Shown: positions 19,736 through 29,564, numbered from the stretch's first letter. The stretch: 64,000 nucleotides of DNA from an uncultured Oenococcus sp. (GCA_934229385.1 CAKQDH010000002.1:105595-169594), one strand, 5' to 3'. Program-made: numbers and translations. Notes: generated by a model from the sequence alone, not told the origin.

Positions 19736-21193
19736 ATGGAAAGTAGTATTTTTAACAACAAAATACCTCAAGAAATCAAAACTGAAAAAGCTTTGCTCTC
19801 TTCTTTTTTTTATACTAGCAGTTTGGATAAACAACAAGAACTTTTAGATCGTATTTTGGGTATTATTTCAGAAGGTGACTTTTTTGATTCAAAAAATAAG
19901 AGAGTTTTTCATGCTATCAGCGAACTTTTAAATGATAATAAAATGGTTGAAACCCTAACTCTTTCGGATCAAATGCGTAGTGATAAAAGTCTATTATCAG
20001 TAGGTGGTGAAGGCTATATTTCTGAAATTATTGCTACGGACAGTACTAGCGCAAATGCAGAGAATTATGCAAAAGCGGTTCACGAGAAAGCAACCCAAAG
20101 GCATTTAATTGATCTTTCAAACCGAATTAACCGTTTAGCACATGATCCCAGTTCCCATTCCCTTAACTTGATTTCTGAAGCTCAGGAAGAACTTAATAAA
20201 ATTGAGGGGAGTGCTGAAAATAATGATTTTATCACTTTAAAAAATTCTTTGGATAAAACGATTAATGAGTTGAACAGTTCAACTAAATCTAATTCTATTT
20301 TAAGAAAAAACGCTCTACCGAGTGGTTATGGTTTTCTCGATAAATTAACAAAAGGGTGGCAAAAGGATAATTTAATTGTTGTTGCGGCTCGTCCTGCTGT
20401 CGGCAAAACGGCTTTTGCGCTTAATTTAGCTATCAATGCGGCTAAGTCAAAAGAAATTGGAAATAAAACTGTTGTTGTTTTTAATATGGAAATGAACGAT
20501 CAATCTTTATCGGATCGTATTTTAGCTGCTAATGCTAGGGTACCAATGGATAAGTTAATGACTGGAAATGGTTTAAGTCAATCATCCAATGGCAATATGG
20601 ATACTAATTCTGATTGGTCCAGAATCATGTTGGCTAGTGAAAATCTAAATAAATTAAATATTAACCTAGATACCACACCTGGTATCAAAATGAATGAAAT
20701 TCGAGCCAAACTTAGGAATTTAGAAGCACAACTTCAAAAAGAAAATTCTAAAAAGGGTATTGGATTAGTAATTATCGATTATCTTCAGTTGATTGATTCT
20801 GAGATCACTGAATCTAGACAACAAGCAGTAGCTGCTATTTCTCGTTCTTTGAAAAAATTAGCGGGTGAATTAAATGTTCCTATAATTGCTTTATCTCAGT
20901 TATCTCGAGGTGTAGAGGGAAGAACCAGTAAAAGACCTGTCCTTTCTGATTTACGGGATTCTGGAGCAATAGAACAGGATGCAGATATTGTTATGTTTTT
21001 ATATAGAGAAGACTATTATGATCAAAATGGAAATTCTGAAGGAGATGAAGACTTTGATCAATCTTCAGTTCCGGAACGTGGCCCAATAGAAATAATAGTT
21101 GCTAAAAACCGTCAGGGGGCTAATGACACAGTTAAATTATTATTTGATAGAAGTATCCAATTTTATGGAAATTTTGATTCTCGTTATTCTTAG
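19736..21193 (+). CDS. dnaB: Replicative DNA helicase DnaB
   Basis: Hexameric fork helicase (called DnaC in Bacillus). The 485 residues have the N-terminal domain (IPQEIKTEKALLSSFF..., about 8-110) and the RecA-like domain with Walker A AARPAVGKTAFALN near 220, Walker B LVIIDYLQLI, and ALSQLSRGVEGR and LRDSGAIEQDAD motifs. It lacks a clear SD and starts 22 bases after rplI. The normal neighbour purA is not present; luxS follows. Confidence 0.97.
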   Translation: MESSIFNNKIPQEIKTEKALLSSFFYTSSLDKQQELLDRILGIISEGDFFDSKNKRVFHAISELLNDNKMVETLTLSDQMRSDKSLLSVGGEGYISEIIATDSTSANAENYAKAVHEKATQRHLIDLSNRINRLAHDPSSHSLNLISEAQEELNKIEGSAENNDFITLKNSLDKTINELNSSTKSNSILRKNALPSGYGFLDKLTKGWQKDNLIVVAARPAVGKTAFALNLAINAAKSKEIGNKTVVVFNMEMNDQSLSDRILAANARVPMDKLMTGNGLSQSSNGNMDTNSDWSRIMLASENLNKLNINLDTTPGIKMNEIRAKLRNLEAQLQKENSKKGIGLVIIDYLQLIDSEITESRQQAVAAISRSLKKLAGELNVPIIALSQLSRGVEGRTSKRPVLSDLRDSGAIEQDADIVMFLYREDYYDQNGNSEGDEDFDQSSVPERGPIEIIVAKNRQGANDTVKLLFDRSIQFYGNFDSRYS

Positions 21194-21284
21194 AAACAGA
21201 ATTAAAATTAACAAAATGTTTTTGCTAAATTGATAGATTGTATTTAAAATTATATTAAAAGCTTTTTAATTGGAGGAAAAAAAT

Positions 21285-21758
21285 ATGGCTAAAGTTGAAA
21301 GTTTTACGTTAGATCATACTAAAGTTAAAGCGCCTTATGTACGTTTAATATCAGAAGAAAAGGGACCCCAAGGGGGTAAAGTTGCTAATTTTGATGTAAG
21401 GTTGGTTCAGCCTAATAAAAATTCTGTAGATACTGGCGGTTTACATACATTAGAACATTTATTTGCCTCTTTAATGCGTAATCGTTTAGATGGAATTATT
21501 GACATGTCTCCTTTTGGTTGCCGTACTGGTTTTCATATGATAAGTTGGTATACTTATTCAACTGAAAAAGTAGCGTTGGCTTTAAAATCTACTTTAGAAG
21601 AAATTAGGGATAATATTAAACCAAAAGATGTTCCAGGTGTTGCTATAGAATCTTGTGGGAATTATAAAGACCATTCTTTACACAGTGCAAAAGAATGGGC
21701 AAAATTAATTTTAAAGCAAGGCATTTCTAGTGATCCTTTTGAGAGAAAAGTTGTTTAG
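21285..21758 (+). CDS. luxS: S-ribosylhomocysteine lyase LuxS
   Basis: Cleaves S-ribosylhomocysteine to homocysteine and the AI-2 precursor DPD, serving the activated-methyl cycle. I start at ATG 21285 ([11 protein letters not shown]), with GGAGG nine bases upstream; an upstream in-frame start at 21270 would put this SD inside the gene. The metal ligands are visible as His54 and His58 in HTLEH and Cys124 in ESCGNYKDH; the catalytic Cys79 lies in FGCRTG. Length 157 is standard. dtd follows nine bases later. Confidence 0.98.
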   Translation: MAKVESFTLDHTKVKAPYVRLISEEKGPQGGKVANFDVRLVQPNKNSVDTGGLHTLEHLFASLMRNRLDGIIDMSPFGCRTGFHMISWYTYSTEKVALALKSTLEEIRDNIKPKDVPGVAIESCGNYKDHSLHSAKEWAKLILKQGISSDPFERKVV

Positions 21759-21766
21759 AAATTTTA

Positions 21767-22213
21767 ATGAAAATAGTTTTACAAAGAGTTAAATCCGCTA
21801 AAGTAGAAGTCTCTAAACAAACAATTGGGGCTATAAAGAAAGGGTTTTTGCTTTTAGTCGGTATTAAAGAAAATGATACCCAAAAAGAAATTGATTATCT
21901 AGTTCATAAGATTATTAATTTAAGGATTTTTGAGGACGAAAATGGTAAAATGAACCTTTCTTTGAAAGACGTTAAGGGCTCAATTTTATCTGTATCTCAA
22001 TTTACATTATATGCGAATACTAAAAAGGGGAACCGACCTAGTTTTACAGGGGCTGGTTCTTATCAATATGCACAAAAAATATTTAATTTATTTAACCACA
22101 CTTTAAAGAAGAGTAAAATTAATATTTCCACTGGAAAATTTGGTTCTAATATGCAAGTTGAACTTATTAATGATGGCCCTGTAACTATAATTTTTGATAC
22201 GGATTATTTATAA
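21767..22213 (+). CDS. dtd: D-aminoacyl-tRNA deacylase
   Basis: Removes D-amino acids and misloaded glycine from tRNA. The 148 residues show [15 protein letters not shown] at the start, the active-site SQFTLYA near 79-85 and the cross-subunit motif [11 protein letters not shown] near the end, together with [10 protein letters not shown]. Length is normal. It is close to luxS and probably co-transcribed with it. Confidence 0.97.
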   Translation: MKIVLQRVKSAKVEVSKQTIGAIKKGFLLLVGIKENDTQKEIDYLVHKIINLRIFEDENGKMNLSLKDVKGSILSVSQFTLYANTKKGNRPSFTGAGSYQYAQKIFNLFNHTLKKSKINISTGKFGSNMQVELINDGPVTIIFDTDYL

Positions 22214-22329
22214 AATTTAATTAGGTTTTAGAGTTAATATATAAAATACAAAAATAGAAAAAATTTTATAATTTTTAATACAAAAAACTTAATAATAAAT
22301 TTAACAACCTATTAATTTTTAAGTTTTTC

Positions 22330-23169
22330 TTAAGAATCAGTAGGCTTTTTATATTTTTCTAGTCTTTCTAAGTAAGCACTCGTAAATAAATTTTTAATTT
22401 TATCTTGCTTTCCTTTTTTTACCACTAATATAATCTTGATGGCTAAGGTAGAATTGTCTTTTAAGACTAATGGGCCTTGAATTTCGGGTTTTTTAATTAA
22501 AAATTTATTTTTTGGTAATAAATCTTTATTTACTTTTTTAATAATCTCTATTATTTTTTGGTAATTTTTAATCTCGTTTTTTAATGGCAAAATAATTTCG
22601 GTTTTAATATTTGTTTTTGATTTATTCTTAATAGAAGAAATAGTACTATTAAATATGTAATTGATGGCACCATCGTCTCCTTCAAGAGTTATGTTCCTGA
22701 GGCCAAAAGCACGCACCTTTCCAGAAATAGTGTTATTAATGACAACATCATCTCCTACTTCCATTTGCTTTTCTAAGAGGATTAGAAATCCTGCAAAAAT
22801 ATCACGTATAATGCTTTGAGCTCCTAAACCGATAATTATAGTTAAAATTCCTGCACTGGCTAAAAGCGTAGAAATAGGAAATCCTATGATACTTAATACG
22901 GTATATAAATAGAAAAAAACTATGAAATAGTGTATTGCATTAATAATTAAAGTATGTATGGTTTCCACTCTTTTTTTATTTATATTCTTTTGTTTAATAT
23001 ATGTATGGAAAGTTTTATTTATTATAAAAATAGTAATTTTATTTAATATAAAAAAGACTAATGAAAGAATGATTATTTCTAAAGCGCCTCTAATTATTTT
23101 ATCCCATAATTGGCTCCACTGAAATCTGATTAAATGATGTCTAATTGTGTTTAGCAAATGGTTATTCAT
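22330..23169 (-). CDS. MscS-family small-conductance mechanosensitive channel
   Basis: Membrane channel releasing solutes on osmotic downshock. The 279 residues have three membrane segments in the first 130, the pore-helix pattern ASAGILTIIIGLGAQSIIRDIFAGFLILLE (about 106-135) and the following beta domain start QMEVGDDVVIN. Size and pattern fit the YkuT/YkuT-like short MscS group. It is convergent with dtd and divergent from the long gap before nnrE. Channel identity is firm; the physiological trigger is inferred. Confidence 0.92.
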   Translation of the reverse strand: MNNHLLNTIRHHLIRFQWSQLWDKIIRGALEIIILSLVFFILNKITIFIINKTFHTYIKQKNINKKRVETIHTLIINAIHYFIVFFYLYTVLSIIGFPISTLLASAGILTIIIGLGAQSIIRDIFAGFLILLEKQMEVGDDVVINNTISGKVRAFGLRNITLEGDDGAINYIFNSTISSIKNKSKTNIKTEIILPLKNEIKNYQKIIEIIKKVNKDLLPKNKFLIKKPEIQGPLVLKDNSTLAIKIILVVKKGKQDKIKNLFTSAYLERLEKYKKPTDS

Positions 23170-24002
23170 TTTTTAATGTCTTTTTGATAGTTGATAATTT
23201 TTTAATTTGTTATTTGTTTTAATTTCTAGTATTTTAATTTCTTGAGTTATTTTTATTCAATTTTTTATGTTTAAAAATTTTTAAATTAAGATGGTAAAAA
23301 TAAAGGTTAATGGAAAAAAACAATCCCCCTTTTAATTGTGGTAGAAGCCTTACATCTCTTTTAAACTATAAATTATAGATGGATATCGAAATATGTATTA
23401 ACCTAAATATTATTTTTATAATTTTTTATCATAAAATTCATTTTTAAATTTTTCTTAATTATTATTATATTTCAAAATTAATTTAAAAAGCATATAAAAA
23501 GTTCAAAAAAATTATTTTAAAGAGAACAAAATAACGTAATTTATGTTTTTTTATTTAGTGTGCTTTTGTCCGATTAAATATAATTGATAATTTTAAGCTG
23601 GTTAAATTTTAAAGGAGGAGTTCGATTTAAACTGTTTTATTTTCTGTACATACTATGAAATAGCTTTAAATTATACGAAGACATTTTTTAAAATGTTAAG
23701 TTAAATATAATTTAAGATTGAAAAGACTATAAAATGATTTTAACTAAATGACTTATATTGAAAAATAATTTTTTGGTAATTCTAATTTAAACATAAAACC
23801 AGAGATATAAGAATATCCATTATTAGTGTGGCTTGTTTTTGTTTGTAAATATACGTATATTTATTTAAAAGATAAACTAAATAAAAATTTATAAGCATCG
23901 ATTAATATAACATTTCTATTAACGACTAAAAATTATTTTATTTAAGAATTAAAATAGGAAATAATTGTAAATAATTTTTTAATGAAGGGAAAAATATTAA
24001 AT
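23170..24002. other. Gene-free AT-rich gap with orphan promoter and SD
   Basis: About 830 bases without a credible reading frame on either strand. It contains TATAAT at 23579-23584 and a textbook AAAGGAGG at 23611-23618 that is not followed by any start codon at usable distance; the first ATG (23654) is followed by a stop after two codons. This looks like the front of a decayed gene. No structured RNA is recognised. Confidence 0.45.
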
Positions 24003-24659
24003 ATGGCATTAAATTATATTTCATCTAGTCAATCAAAAGAATTTGATAATTATACGATTAATAATATTGGTGTACCATCAATTATTTTAATGGAACATGC
24101 TGCCCAAGCAATTTCTACTAGGTTAATAAATAGTAGTAACTTTTCTTTAAAAAAGGTTTTAATTATTGCTGGAACTGGAAATAATGGTGGTGATGGAATT
24201 GCTTTAGCAAGATTACTTTTTCTTAAAAGATATGATGTAACAATTTACCTTGTTGGGAGCCCTAAAAAGGCATCTCAAGAAACAAAAAAGCAATTATCGA
24301 TAGTTAATAATTATGGTATACCTGTTATTAATAAAATAAATAGTTTTAAGGGATACACTACAATTGTTGATGCCCTTCTTGGGGTTGGATTATCAAGAGA
24401 TGTGACCGGAGGATTTGCCGATATAGTTGATAAAGCAAATCATAGCATGATACCTATTATGTCTGTAGATATCCCAACCGGAATTAATTCAGATAATGGT
24501 AAAGTCATGGGTACTGCTGTTAAATCTACAGAAACAGTTACTATGGCATATAACAAAGAAGGCTTAGGAACCCCTAATGGCCAGAAATTTTCTGGGGTTG
24601 TAACGGTAGCTGATATAGGAATATATAATCCAGAAAAAATTAAAGTTGCCAAAAAATAA
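24003..24659 (+). CDS. nnrE: NAD(P)H-hydrate epimerase
   Basis: Interconverts R and S forms of hydrated NAD(P)H so that a dehydratase can repair them. The YjeF N-terminal domain is complete: TINNIGVPSIILMEHAA, GTGNNGGDGIALARLL, VDALLGVGLSRDVTG, MSVDIPTGINSDNG and ETVTMAYNKEGL. I prefer ATG 24003 (MALNYISSSQSKEFD), as family members start like this; an ATG at 23982 adds seven residues. There is no fused or adjacent dehydratase domain (nnrD). It heads a plus-strand trio with kptA and rarA. Confidence 0.93.
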   Translation: MALNYISSSQSKEFDNYTINNIGVPSIILMEHAAQAISTRLINSSNFSLKKVLIIAGTGNNGGDGIALARLLFLKRYDVTIYLVGSPKKASQETKKQLSIVNNYGIPVINKINSFKGYTTIVDALLGVGLSRDVTGGFADIVDKANHSMIPIMSVDIPTGINSDNGKVMGTAVKSTETVTMAYNKEGLGTPNGQKFSGVVTVADIGIYNPEKIKVAKK

Positions 24660-24702
24660 AATTTAAATTTTAAATAATTTTAATAATAAATGTTAATAAA
24701 AA

Positions 24703-25278
24703 ATGATAATGAGTCATGAGTTAACTAAAATAAGCAAACGGATTTCTTTCGTTTTGCGCCATCATCCAGAAAAAATTGGTTTACATTTAGATAAATATGG
24801 CAGAGCGAATGTTTCAGAACTTATTTATAAATATAATCATCATTATAAACCGGTTCTTAATTTAAAACTTATTCATAAAATTATAAATAATAGCAATAAA
24901 CAACGTTATTTAATTGAAGGGGAAATGATTAGGGCCCTTTATGGTCATAGTATCCCAGTTAAATTGTTAACTCCTTCCAAGAAACCCCCTTATTATCTTT
25001 ATCATGGCACTACACATAAAGCAGCAAGATTGATCATTCTAGATGGTTTGAAGAAGATGAATCGTGACTTTGTCCATCTTTCTCAAAATAAAAAAGAAGC
25101 TCTTTTAGTTGGCAAAAGAAGAGATACTAGGCCAATAATTTTTCAGGTATTGGCTAATAAAGCTTTTAGAGAGGGGCTTATTTTTTATCCAACGAAAAGT
25201 GGAATTTGGTTAATAGATCATGTTCCACCAAAATATTTAAAAAAATATAATAATAGGTTTAATAAAAACGTAATTTAA
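24703..25278 (+). CDS. kptA: RNA 2'-phosphotransferase, Tpt1/KptA family
   Basis: Uses NAD+ to remove a 2'-phosphate from RNA, releasing ADP-ribose cyclic phosphate and nicotinamide. The 191 residues have the family order: SKRISFVLRHHPEKIGL (Arg19-His20), MIRALYGHS (Arg77, His82; the usual Q before GH is Y), YLYHGT (100-103 region) and FVHLSQ, then VGKRRDTRPIIF. Bacteria lack the tRNA-splicing pathway that produces its classical substrate, so the bacterial role is open. There is no clear SD; ATG 24703 and ATG 24709 are both possible. It lies between nnrE and rarA. Confidence 0.92.
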   Translation: MIMSHELTKISKRISFVLRHHPEKIGLHLDKYGRANVSELIYKYNHHYKPVLNLKLIHKIINNSNKQRYLIEGEMIRALYGHSIPVKLLTPSKKPPYYLYHGTTHKAARLIILDGLKKMNRDFVHLSQNKKEALLVGKRRDTRPIIFQVLANKAFREGLIFYPTKSGIWLIDHVPPKYLKKYNNRFNKNVI

Positions 25279-25303
25279 AAAATCTTTTTAAAAGGAAAAA
25301 AAT

Positions 25304-26635
25304 TTGAAGCAACAATCACTTTTTTATAGTAATAATAAGGAAGATATAGATAATTCTCCATTAGCAAATAGAGTTCGTCCGCAAAATTTAAAAGATTTTT
25401 GTGGACAGGAAAATTTATTATCGAAGGGTAAAGTATTGGAGGAAATGATTAATAAAGATAAAGTACCTTCAATAATTTTTTGGGGGCCTCCTGGTGTAGG
25501 CAAAACGACATTAGCTAGGATTATTGCTAATAAAACAAAAGCTCATTTTATAAATTTTAGTGCCGTAACTAGTAGTATTAAGGATATCCGTAATATTATG
25601 AAACAGGCTGAAAATAATCGTAAGTTGGGTAAAAAAACAATTGTGTTTATAGACGAAATCCATCGGTTTAATAAGACCCAACAAGATGCTTTTTTGCCTT
25701 TTGTCGAAAAGGGGAGCATTATCTTGATAGGTGCTACTACAGAAAATCCTTCTTTTGAATTAAATTCAGCTCTACTTTCGCGCTGTAAAGTTTTTGTTTT
25801 AAAAAGTTTAACTAATGAAGATATAGAAAAATTGTTAATGAAGGCTTTACATAATAAAAAAGCTTTTCCTAAACTTGATATAAATATTGATAAAAATTCA
25901 ATTAAAACGATAGCAGAATTTGCAAATGGAGACGGAAGAATAGCACTGAATACTTTAGAAATGGCGGTGTTAAATGGCAAACGTAAAGGTAATAAAGTTT
26001 CTATTGACAAAAATATAATTTTTAAAATAATAAATACTAAATCGCTTCGTTATGATAAAAGAGGTGAAGAACATTATAATCTCATCTCAGCTTTACATAA
26101 ATCAATGCGTAATAGTGATGTTAATTCTGCTGTATACTGGCTTGCTAGAATGATTGAAGGTGGAGAAGATCCTCTTTATATTGCTAGAAGACTAGTACGC
26201 TTTGCTAGTGAAGATATTGGATTAGCAGATATAAATGCTCTTTCAATAGCAATAAATGTTTTTCAAGCTTGCCAATTTATAGGTTTGCCAGAATGTGATA
26301 CTCATTTATCAGAAGCTGTAATTTATTTAGCTTTAGCGCCAAAATCAAATGCAGTATATAAGGCTATTTCTCAAGCTGAAAGGGAAGCAAAAAATTTTGG
26401 GAACCTTCCTGTTCCTAAGCAGATAAGAAATGCTCCAACTAAATTAATGAAAAATCTTGGTTATGGAAAAAATTATCAATATGCACATAAATCAAAAAGT
26501 AAATTAACCAATATGCAAACCATGCCAGAGTCTATAAAGGGACACGAATATTATTTCCCTACGGAACAAGGAAAAGAAATTCGTTTTAAAAAAAGACTTG
26601 CTTATATTAAAAAATGGCATGAAAAAAATCCTTAA
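25304..26635 (+). CDS. rarA: Replication-associated recombination protein RarA/MgsA
   Basis: AAA+ ATPase related to clamp loaders and RuvB that acts at stalled forks. The 443 residues have N-terminal PLANRVRPQNLKDFCGQENLL, Walker A WGPPGVGKTTLARI (near 61-74), Walker B VFIDEIHRFNK, sensor ATTENPSFELNSALLSRCKV, and the C-terminal tetramer domain with MIEGGEDPLYIARRLVR. It starts with TTG after an AAAAGGAAAAAA SD. A terminator overlaps its stop codon. Confidence 0.95.
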   Translation: MKQQSLFYSNNKEDIDNSPLANRVRPQNLKDFCGQENLLSKGKVLEEMINKDKVPSIIFWGPPGVGKTTLARIIANKTKAHFINFSAVTSSIKDIRNIMKQAENNRKLGKKTIVFIDEIHRFNKTQQDAFLPFVEKGSIILIGATTENPSFELNSALLSRCKVFVLKSLTNEDIEKLLMKALHNKKAFPKLDINIDKNSIKTIAEFANGDGRIALNTLEMAVLNGKRKGNKVSIDKNIIFKIINTKSLRYDKRGEEHYNLISALHKSMRNSDVNSAVYWLARMIEGGEDPLYIARRLVRFASEDIGLADINALSIAINVFQACQFIGLPECDTHLSEAVIYLALAPKSNAVYKAISQAEREAKNFGNLPVPKQIRNAPTKLMKNLGYGKNYQYAHKSKSKLTNMQTMPESIKGHEYYFPTEQGKEIRFKKRLAYIKKWHEKNP

Positions 26636-26656
26636 TAAATATTAAGGATTTTTATT
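26628..26656 (+). terminator. Intrinsic terminator at the end of rarA
   Basis: AATCCTTAAT-AAA-ATTAAGGATT then a T-rich run; the left arm covers the last codons of rarA. It ends the nnrE-kptA-rarA unit. Confidence 0.85.
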
Positions 26657-26704
26657 TTTTTTGTTTATTAAAATTTTATAAAAAATATTTTATTTTAGTT
26701 AAAA

Positions 26705-28170
26705 AGTAAGGCTAAAATCCCGTGACTTTAGTCATAGAATGAATGCCCAGTGCTATGTAAGAAAGAAAGTGAAAATATGAAAAAGATAAAGGGCCTATAA
26801 TATTACTTTGGTTTAAAGTTGAGAGTTTCTTCCATAATCCAAGAGCTGATAATTAAAGTAAATTCCGGTACCTTTAGGTTTGTCTATAACCAAGTGGTGG
26901 GAATCAGTAATCGGTTATATAAGTTAAAACAAGATAAATCTTCTATTCAAAAGCTAAAGAATTAAAGAAAAGACTGTCTATGTTTTATTTGCCACGTTGT
27001 TTTTTCTTTTTAAAAGATTCCTATATCGGTTCTCTAACCAAAGCCAATGCTAAACAAAACTACCAAAAGTTTTGGAACATATATCAGAAAAATCCAGAAT
27101 CAAGTGTTCCAACCTTTCCTAAGAAAAACTATACCTGGTTTTATCAAACTAACTGCCGATATAATGATAAAGATAATTTTTCATTAACTAATGGTATAGT
27201 TCGTTTCCTAGATAAAAAGCACTTAAAGGTTCCAAAGATTGGCAGAATTCGATTTAATAAATCCCAAAAGGTTTTATTAGATAAACCTTACTGTATAAGG
27301 ATAGGTACAGTTATAGTTAGAAGAGATAACCCAGATTGTTTCTTTATCTCTTTACAGTTAGGACCCGATCACTTATTTGTTAAAGGATTGAAAAAACAAA
27401 TAAGAAAATCGGTATTGATTTAAACACCTCAAATTTCTTAATTAAATCTAACGACGAGCCTATCTCTAATCCTCGATACTATTGTGTGAATAATCCAATA
27501 TAAACTTAAAAGACAAAAACGAAAACTTTCTAAAAGATTTATTCGAGCTAAAAAAAACATCGAAAGCTAACTCAAGCTGTTAACTAACAAAAACAAAGAC
27601 TGTTAGTAGCTAAGATATATTCTAAAGTGAAAGCTAAGAGAAGAAACTTTTTAGATACTTTATCTAAGACGCTAGTCAAAAACCAAAACTAGGCCTTTGC
27701 CGAAGAACTAAGAAGTAAAAATTTACTAATCCTCGCTTTATCCATATCAAACGTCGATTGGCGATAATTTTTATCTATTTTAGCTTACAAAGCTAAAATA
27801 TATGGGCACTTTATGGCTGTCAACCAAAAAACACCATTCAAACCTGTTTCAATTGTGGTTTGTCATGTCTGATTCTCAAAGGCTCACTTTAAATCCACGT
27901 AAATGGATCTGCCCTAAATGTTCCACCAAGTATATCCGCGATTGAAACGTGGGACGTTGCCAAAAATATTTTGGCTAAAGATTTATCTCAGACAGTAACT
28001 ATCTAACAAGCTAGTCTAGCAGCTTAGGAACGGTAAATATTTTAGTAACTATTGCTCCTTTCCGAGTATAACAATATATTAAAATAGCCAGTTTACGTAA
28101 GTAAATTGTAGCTGTCCAATACACTATATTAGAATCTACAAGCCAGGGGTTTTAACCCATGGTAGTTGAC
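26705..28170 (+). mobile_element. Decayed IS200/IS605-family element (tnpB-only type), copy A
   Basis: The left end carries an imperfect hairpin around ATCCCGTGACTTTAGTCAT (26717-26740) and the right end a hairpin around CCAGGGGTTTTAACCCATGG followed by TAGTTGAC, both shared with other copies at 33.0, 43.3 and 63.5 kb. Between them is a tnpB with many lesions. No tnpA (Y1 transposase) is present. Ends are placed by comparing copies and are good to about ten bases. The last ~170 bases correspond to the omega-RNA region of TnpB elements. Confidence 0.85.
26813..27990 (+). pseudogene. tnpB: TnpB (OrfB) pseudogene, RNA-guided nuclease remnant
   Basis: TnpB is the transposon-encoded RNA-guided nuclease. 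The remnant reads in pieces: TFRFVYNQVVGISNRLYK near 26880-26920, a stop, then an open stretch 26980-27423 with VPKIGRIRFNKSQ, a frameshift into GIDLNTSNFLIKSNDEP (RuvC-I Asp) near 27411, KLKRQKRKLSK, EELRSKNLL with the RuvC-II Glu near 27697, zinc-finger cysteines CFNCG...CPKCS (27855-27920), and a broken RDWN/AAKNILAK (RuvC-III) near 27945-27975. Stops and shifts in several places make it non-functional. Confidence 0.88.
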
Positions 28171-28378
28171 AAAGATAATATATTTTTTATTGATATCTTT
28201 GCTAAAAGAAGAGGATATTAACTATATAAAAGTAAGGTAAGGGACAATGGTGCCTAACCTTTTTAAATTAAGTTATTTCATTTTAGATAATTTTCATCTT
28301 ATTTATATTTTTCTAGATTCTTATCCTAATTATTTAAAGAGATAAAAATGAATTTTTTATAAACAGAAATAATATTTT
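28171..28378 (+). terminator. Gap with terminator-like hairpin after IS copy A
   Basis: AAGGTAAGG (28234-28242) pairs with CCTAACCTT (28253-28261) with one mismatch and leads into TTTTT. It could end plus-strand transcripts from the IS element before the convergent apbE. Confidence 0.5.
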
Positions 28379-29335
28379 TTAATGGATTTCTTTAATCTGA
28401 TATCTTTTTTCAAGAGGAATTAAGTTTTTCTTAATATTAGAAGTAATATAAAGTTTATAATCTTTTGTAATAAAAATAAACCCTAAATTTTTGGGGGGAA
28501 GTAGTTTTAAAGTTCTATAAAAACCATTATAAAAACCTATTCCTGTCCAAATTTCTCCATCTATGGATTTTTGGCTAACCACAGTTACGCTAGCTAAATT
28601 ATTCTTAATCGGATATCCAGTTTTAGGATCTAAAATGTGATGATAACGACGTCCTTTAAAATTTAAAAACCTTTCATAAATACCCGAGGTTACTACAGAT
28701 AGAGCTGGAATTTTTAAAATGGCTAAAGAATTATTTCTTTTTTTAAAGGGATCTTGAATTCCAACGTTCCAAAGATTATTTGGATGGGGGCTTGGCCCCA
28801 CCATTAAAACATTTCCTCCTAAATTTATTATCCCTCTTTTAACTTTTTCTTTGCGCCAAAGCTTACTAATGGCATCGGCAATATATCCTTTAGCAATGGC
28901 TCCAAGGTCTAATTCCATGCCATATTTTTTTAAAAAAACAGACTTTTTTTGATCATTTAAAACAGTTTGTTTAGGATCAATTAACCTCAATTTTTTTTCT
29001 ATGTTTTGTTTTTTTGGTAATTTTGCATCTGAAAAGCCTATATGCCAGAGTTTTATTAATGGGCCAATAGCTACATCGAACCCTAAATTCTTTTTACTTA
29101 TTTCAATTGCTTTTTTTATTAAATTGTAACTAATTGAAGATACATGAACTGCATGTTTTCCTGCTGCCTGATTAATTAAGGATACTTCAGAATCTGTAGT
29201 GTTGACTGTTAGTAATTTTTCGTAGTATTTGATTAAAGCGTATCCTCTATTTAATTGATTTTCTGGGGATGAGTGAGAAACACTTAAAGTAATCTTTGTT
29301 CCCATTGCGTAATAAGATTTTGTTAATAATGACAT
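28379..29335 (-). CDS. apbE: FAD:protein FMN transferase ApbE
   Basis: Transfers FMN from FAD onto Ser/Thr of flavoproteins in a Mg-dependent reaction. The 318 residues show YYAMGTKITLSV at the start, ELDLGAIAKGYIAD near 136-149, INLGGNVLMVG near 163-173, SGIYERFLNFKGRRYHHILDPKTGYPI (about 216-242) and SVTVVSQKSIDGE. No signal peptide or lipobox is visible, so it would act in the cytoplasm or be a non-exported variant. It stands alone on the minus strand; no flavoprotein substrate gene is adjacent. Confidence 0.93.
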   Translation of the reverse strand: MSLLTKSYYAMGTKITLSVSHSSPENQLNRGYALIKYYEKLLTVNTTDSEVSLINQAAGKHAVHVSSISYNLIKKAIEISKKNLGFDVAIGPLIKLWHIGFSDAKLPKKQNIEKKLRLIDPKQTVLNDQKKSVFLKKYGMELDLGAIAKGYIADAISKLWRKEKVKRGIINLGGNVLMVGPSPHPNNLWNVGIQDPFKKRNNSLAILKIPALSVVTSGIYERFLNFKGRRYHHILDPKTGYPIKNNLASVTVVSQKSIDGEIWTGIGFYNGFYRTLKLLPPKNLGFIFITKDYKLYITSNIKKNLIPLEKRYQIKEIH

Positions 29336-29493
29336 ATTTTATCTTTTTTAATTTTTATAGTTTAATTTTATTTTATTAAAAAAAATTTAATTTGAAATTA
29401 AAAATCAAAATTCTTTAGCTTATGGATCTGCATAAAAAGTTTTAATAACTGTTTTAAAAATATTTTTATCTTATTTTTTTAGGCTTTTAAAAA

Positions 29494-29521
29494 TTTACAT
29501 AAATTTTTAAATGATTATAAT
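29494..29521 (+). promoter_or_regulatory. Strong msrB-msrA promoter
   Basis: TTTACA (29494-29499), a 16-base spacer and a perfect TATAAT (29516-29521). Transcription would begin near 29528, about 60 bases before msrB and just ahead of a 32-bp palindrome. Confidence 0.75.
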
Positions 29522-29532
29522 AAGAGAAAGAA

Positions 29533-29564
29533 AATATTATTAATCGTGCACGATCAATAATATT
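29533..29564. promoter_or_regulatory. 32-bp near-perfect palindrome in the msrB leader
   Basis: Centred on GTGCAC, the arms AATATTATTAATC and GATCAATAATATT match with one mismatch. It begins a few bases after the predicted start of transcription and ends 23 bases before the msrB ATG. It could be a repressor operator or an RNA hairpin in the leader. Confidence 0.7.

Noticed and set aside
26980..27423. Intact 147-residue gene in IS copy A
   Set aside because: It is the longest open piece of a broken tnpB with matching pieces in other frames on both sides, so it is not listed as an independent gene.
26700..28200. CRISPR array or IS200 tnpA
   Set aside because: No direct-repeat/spacer pattern exists anywhere in the window, and no Y1 transposase with HUH and catalytic Tyr was found near any IS copy.
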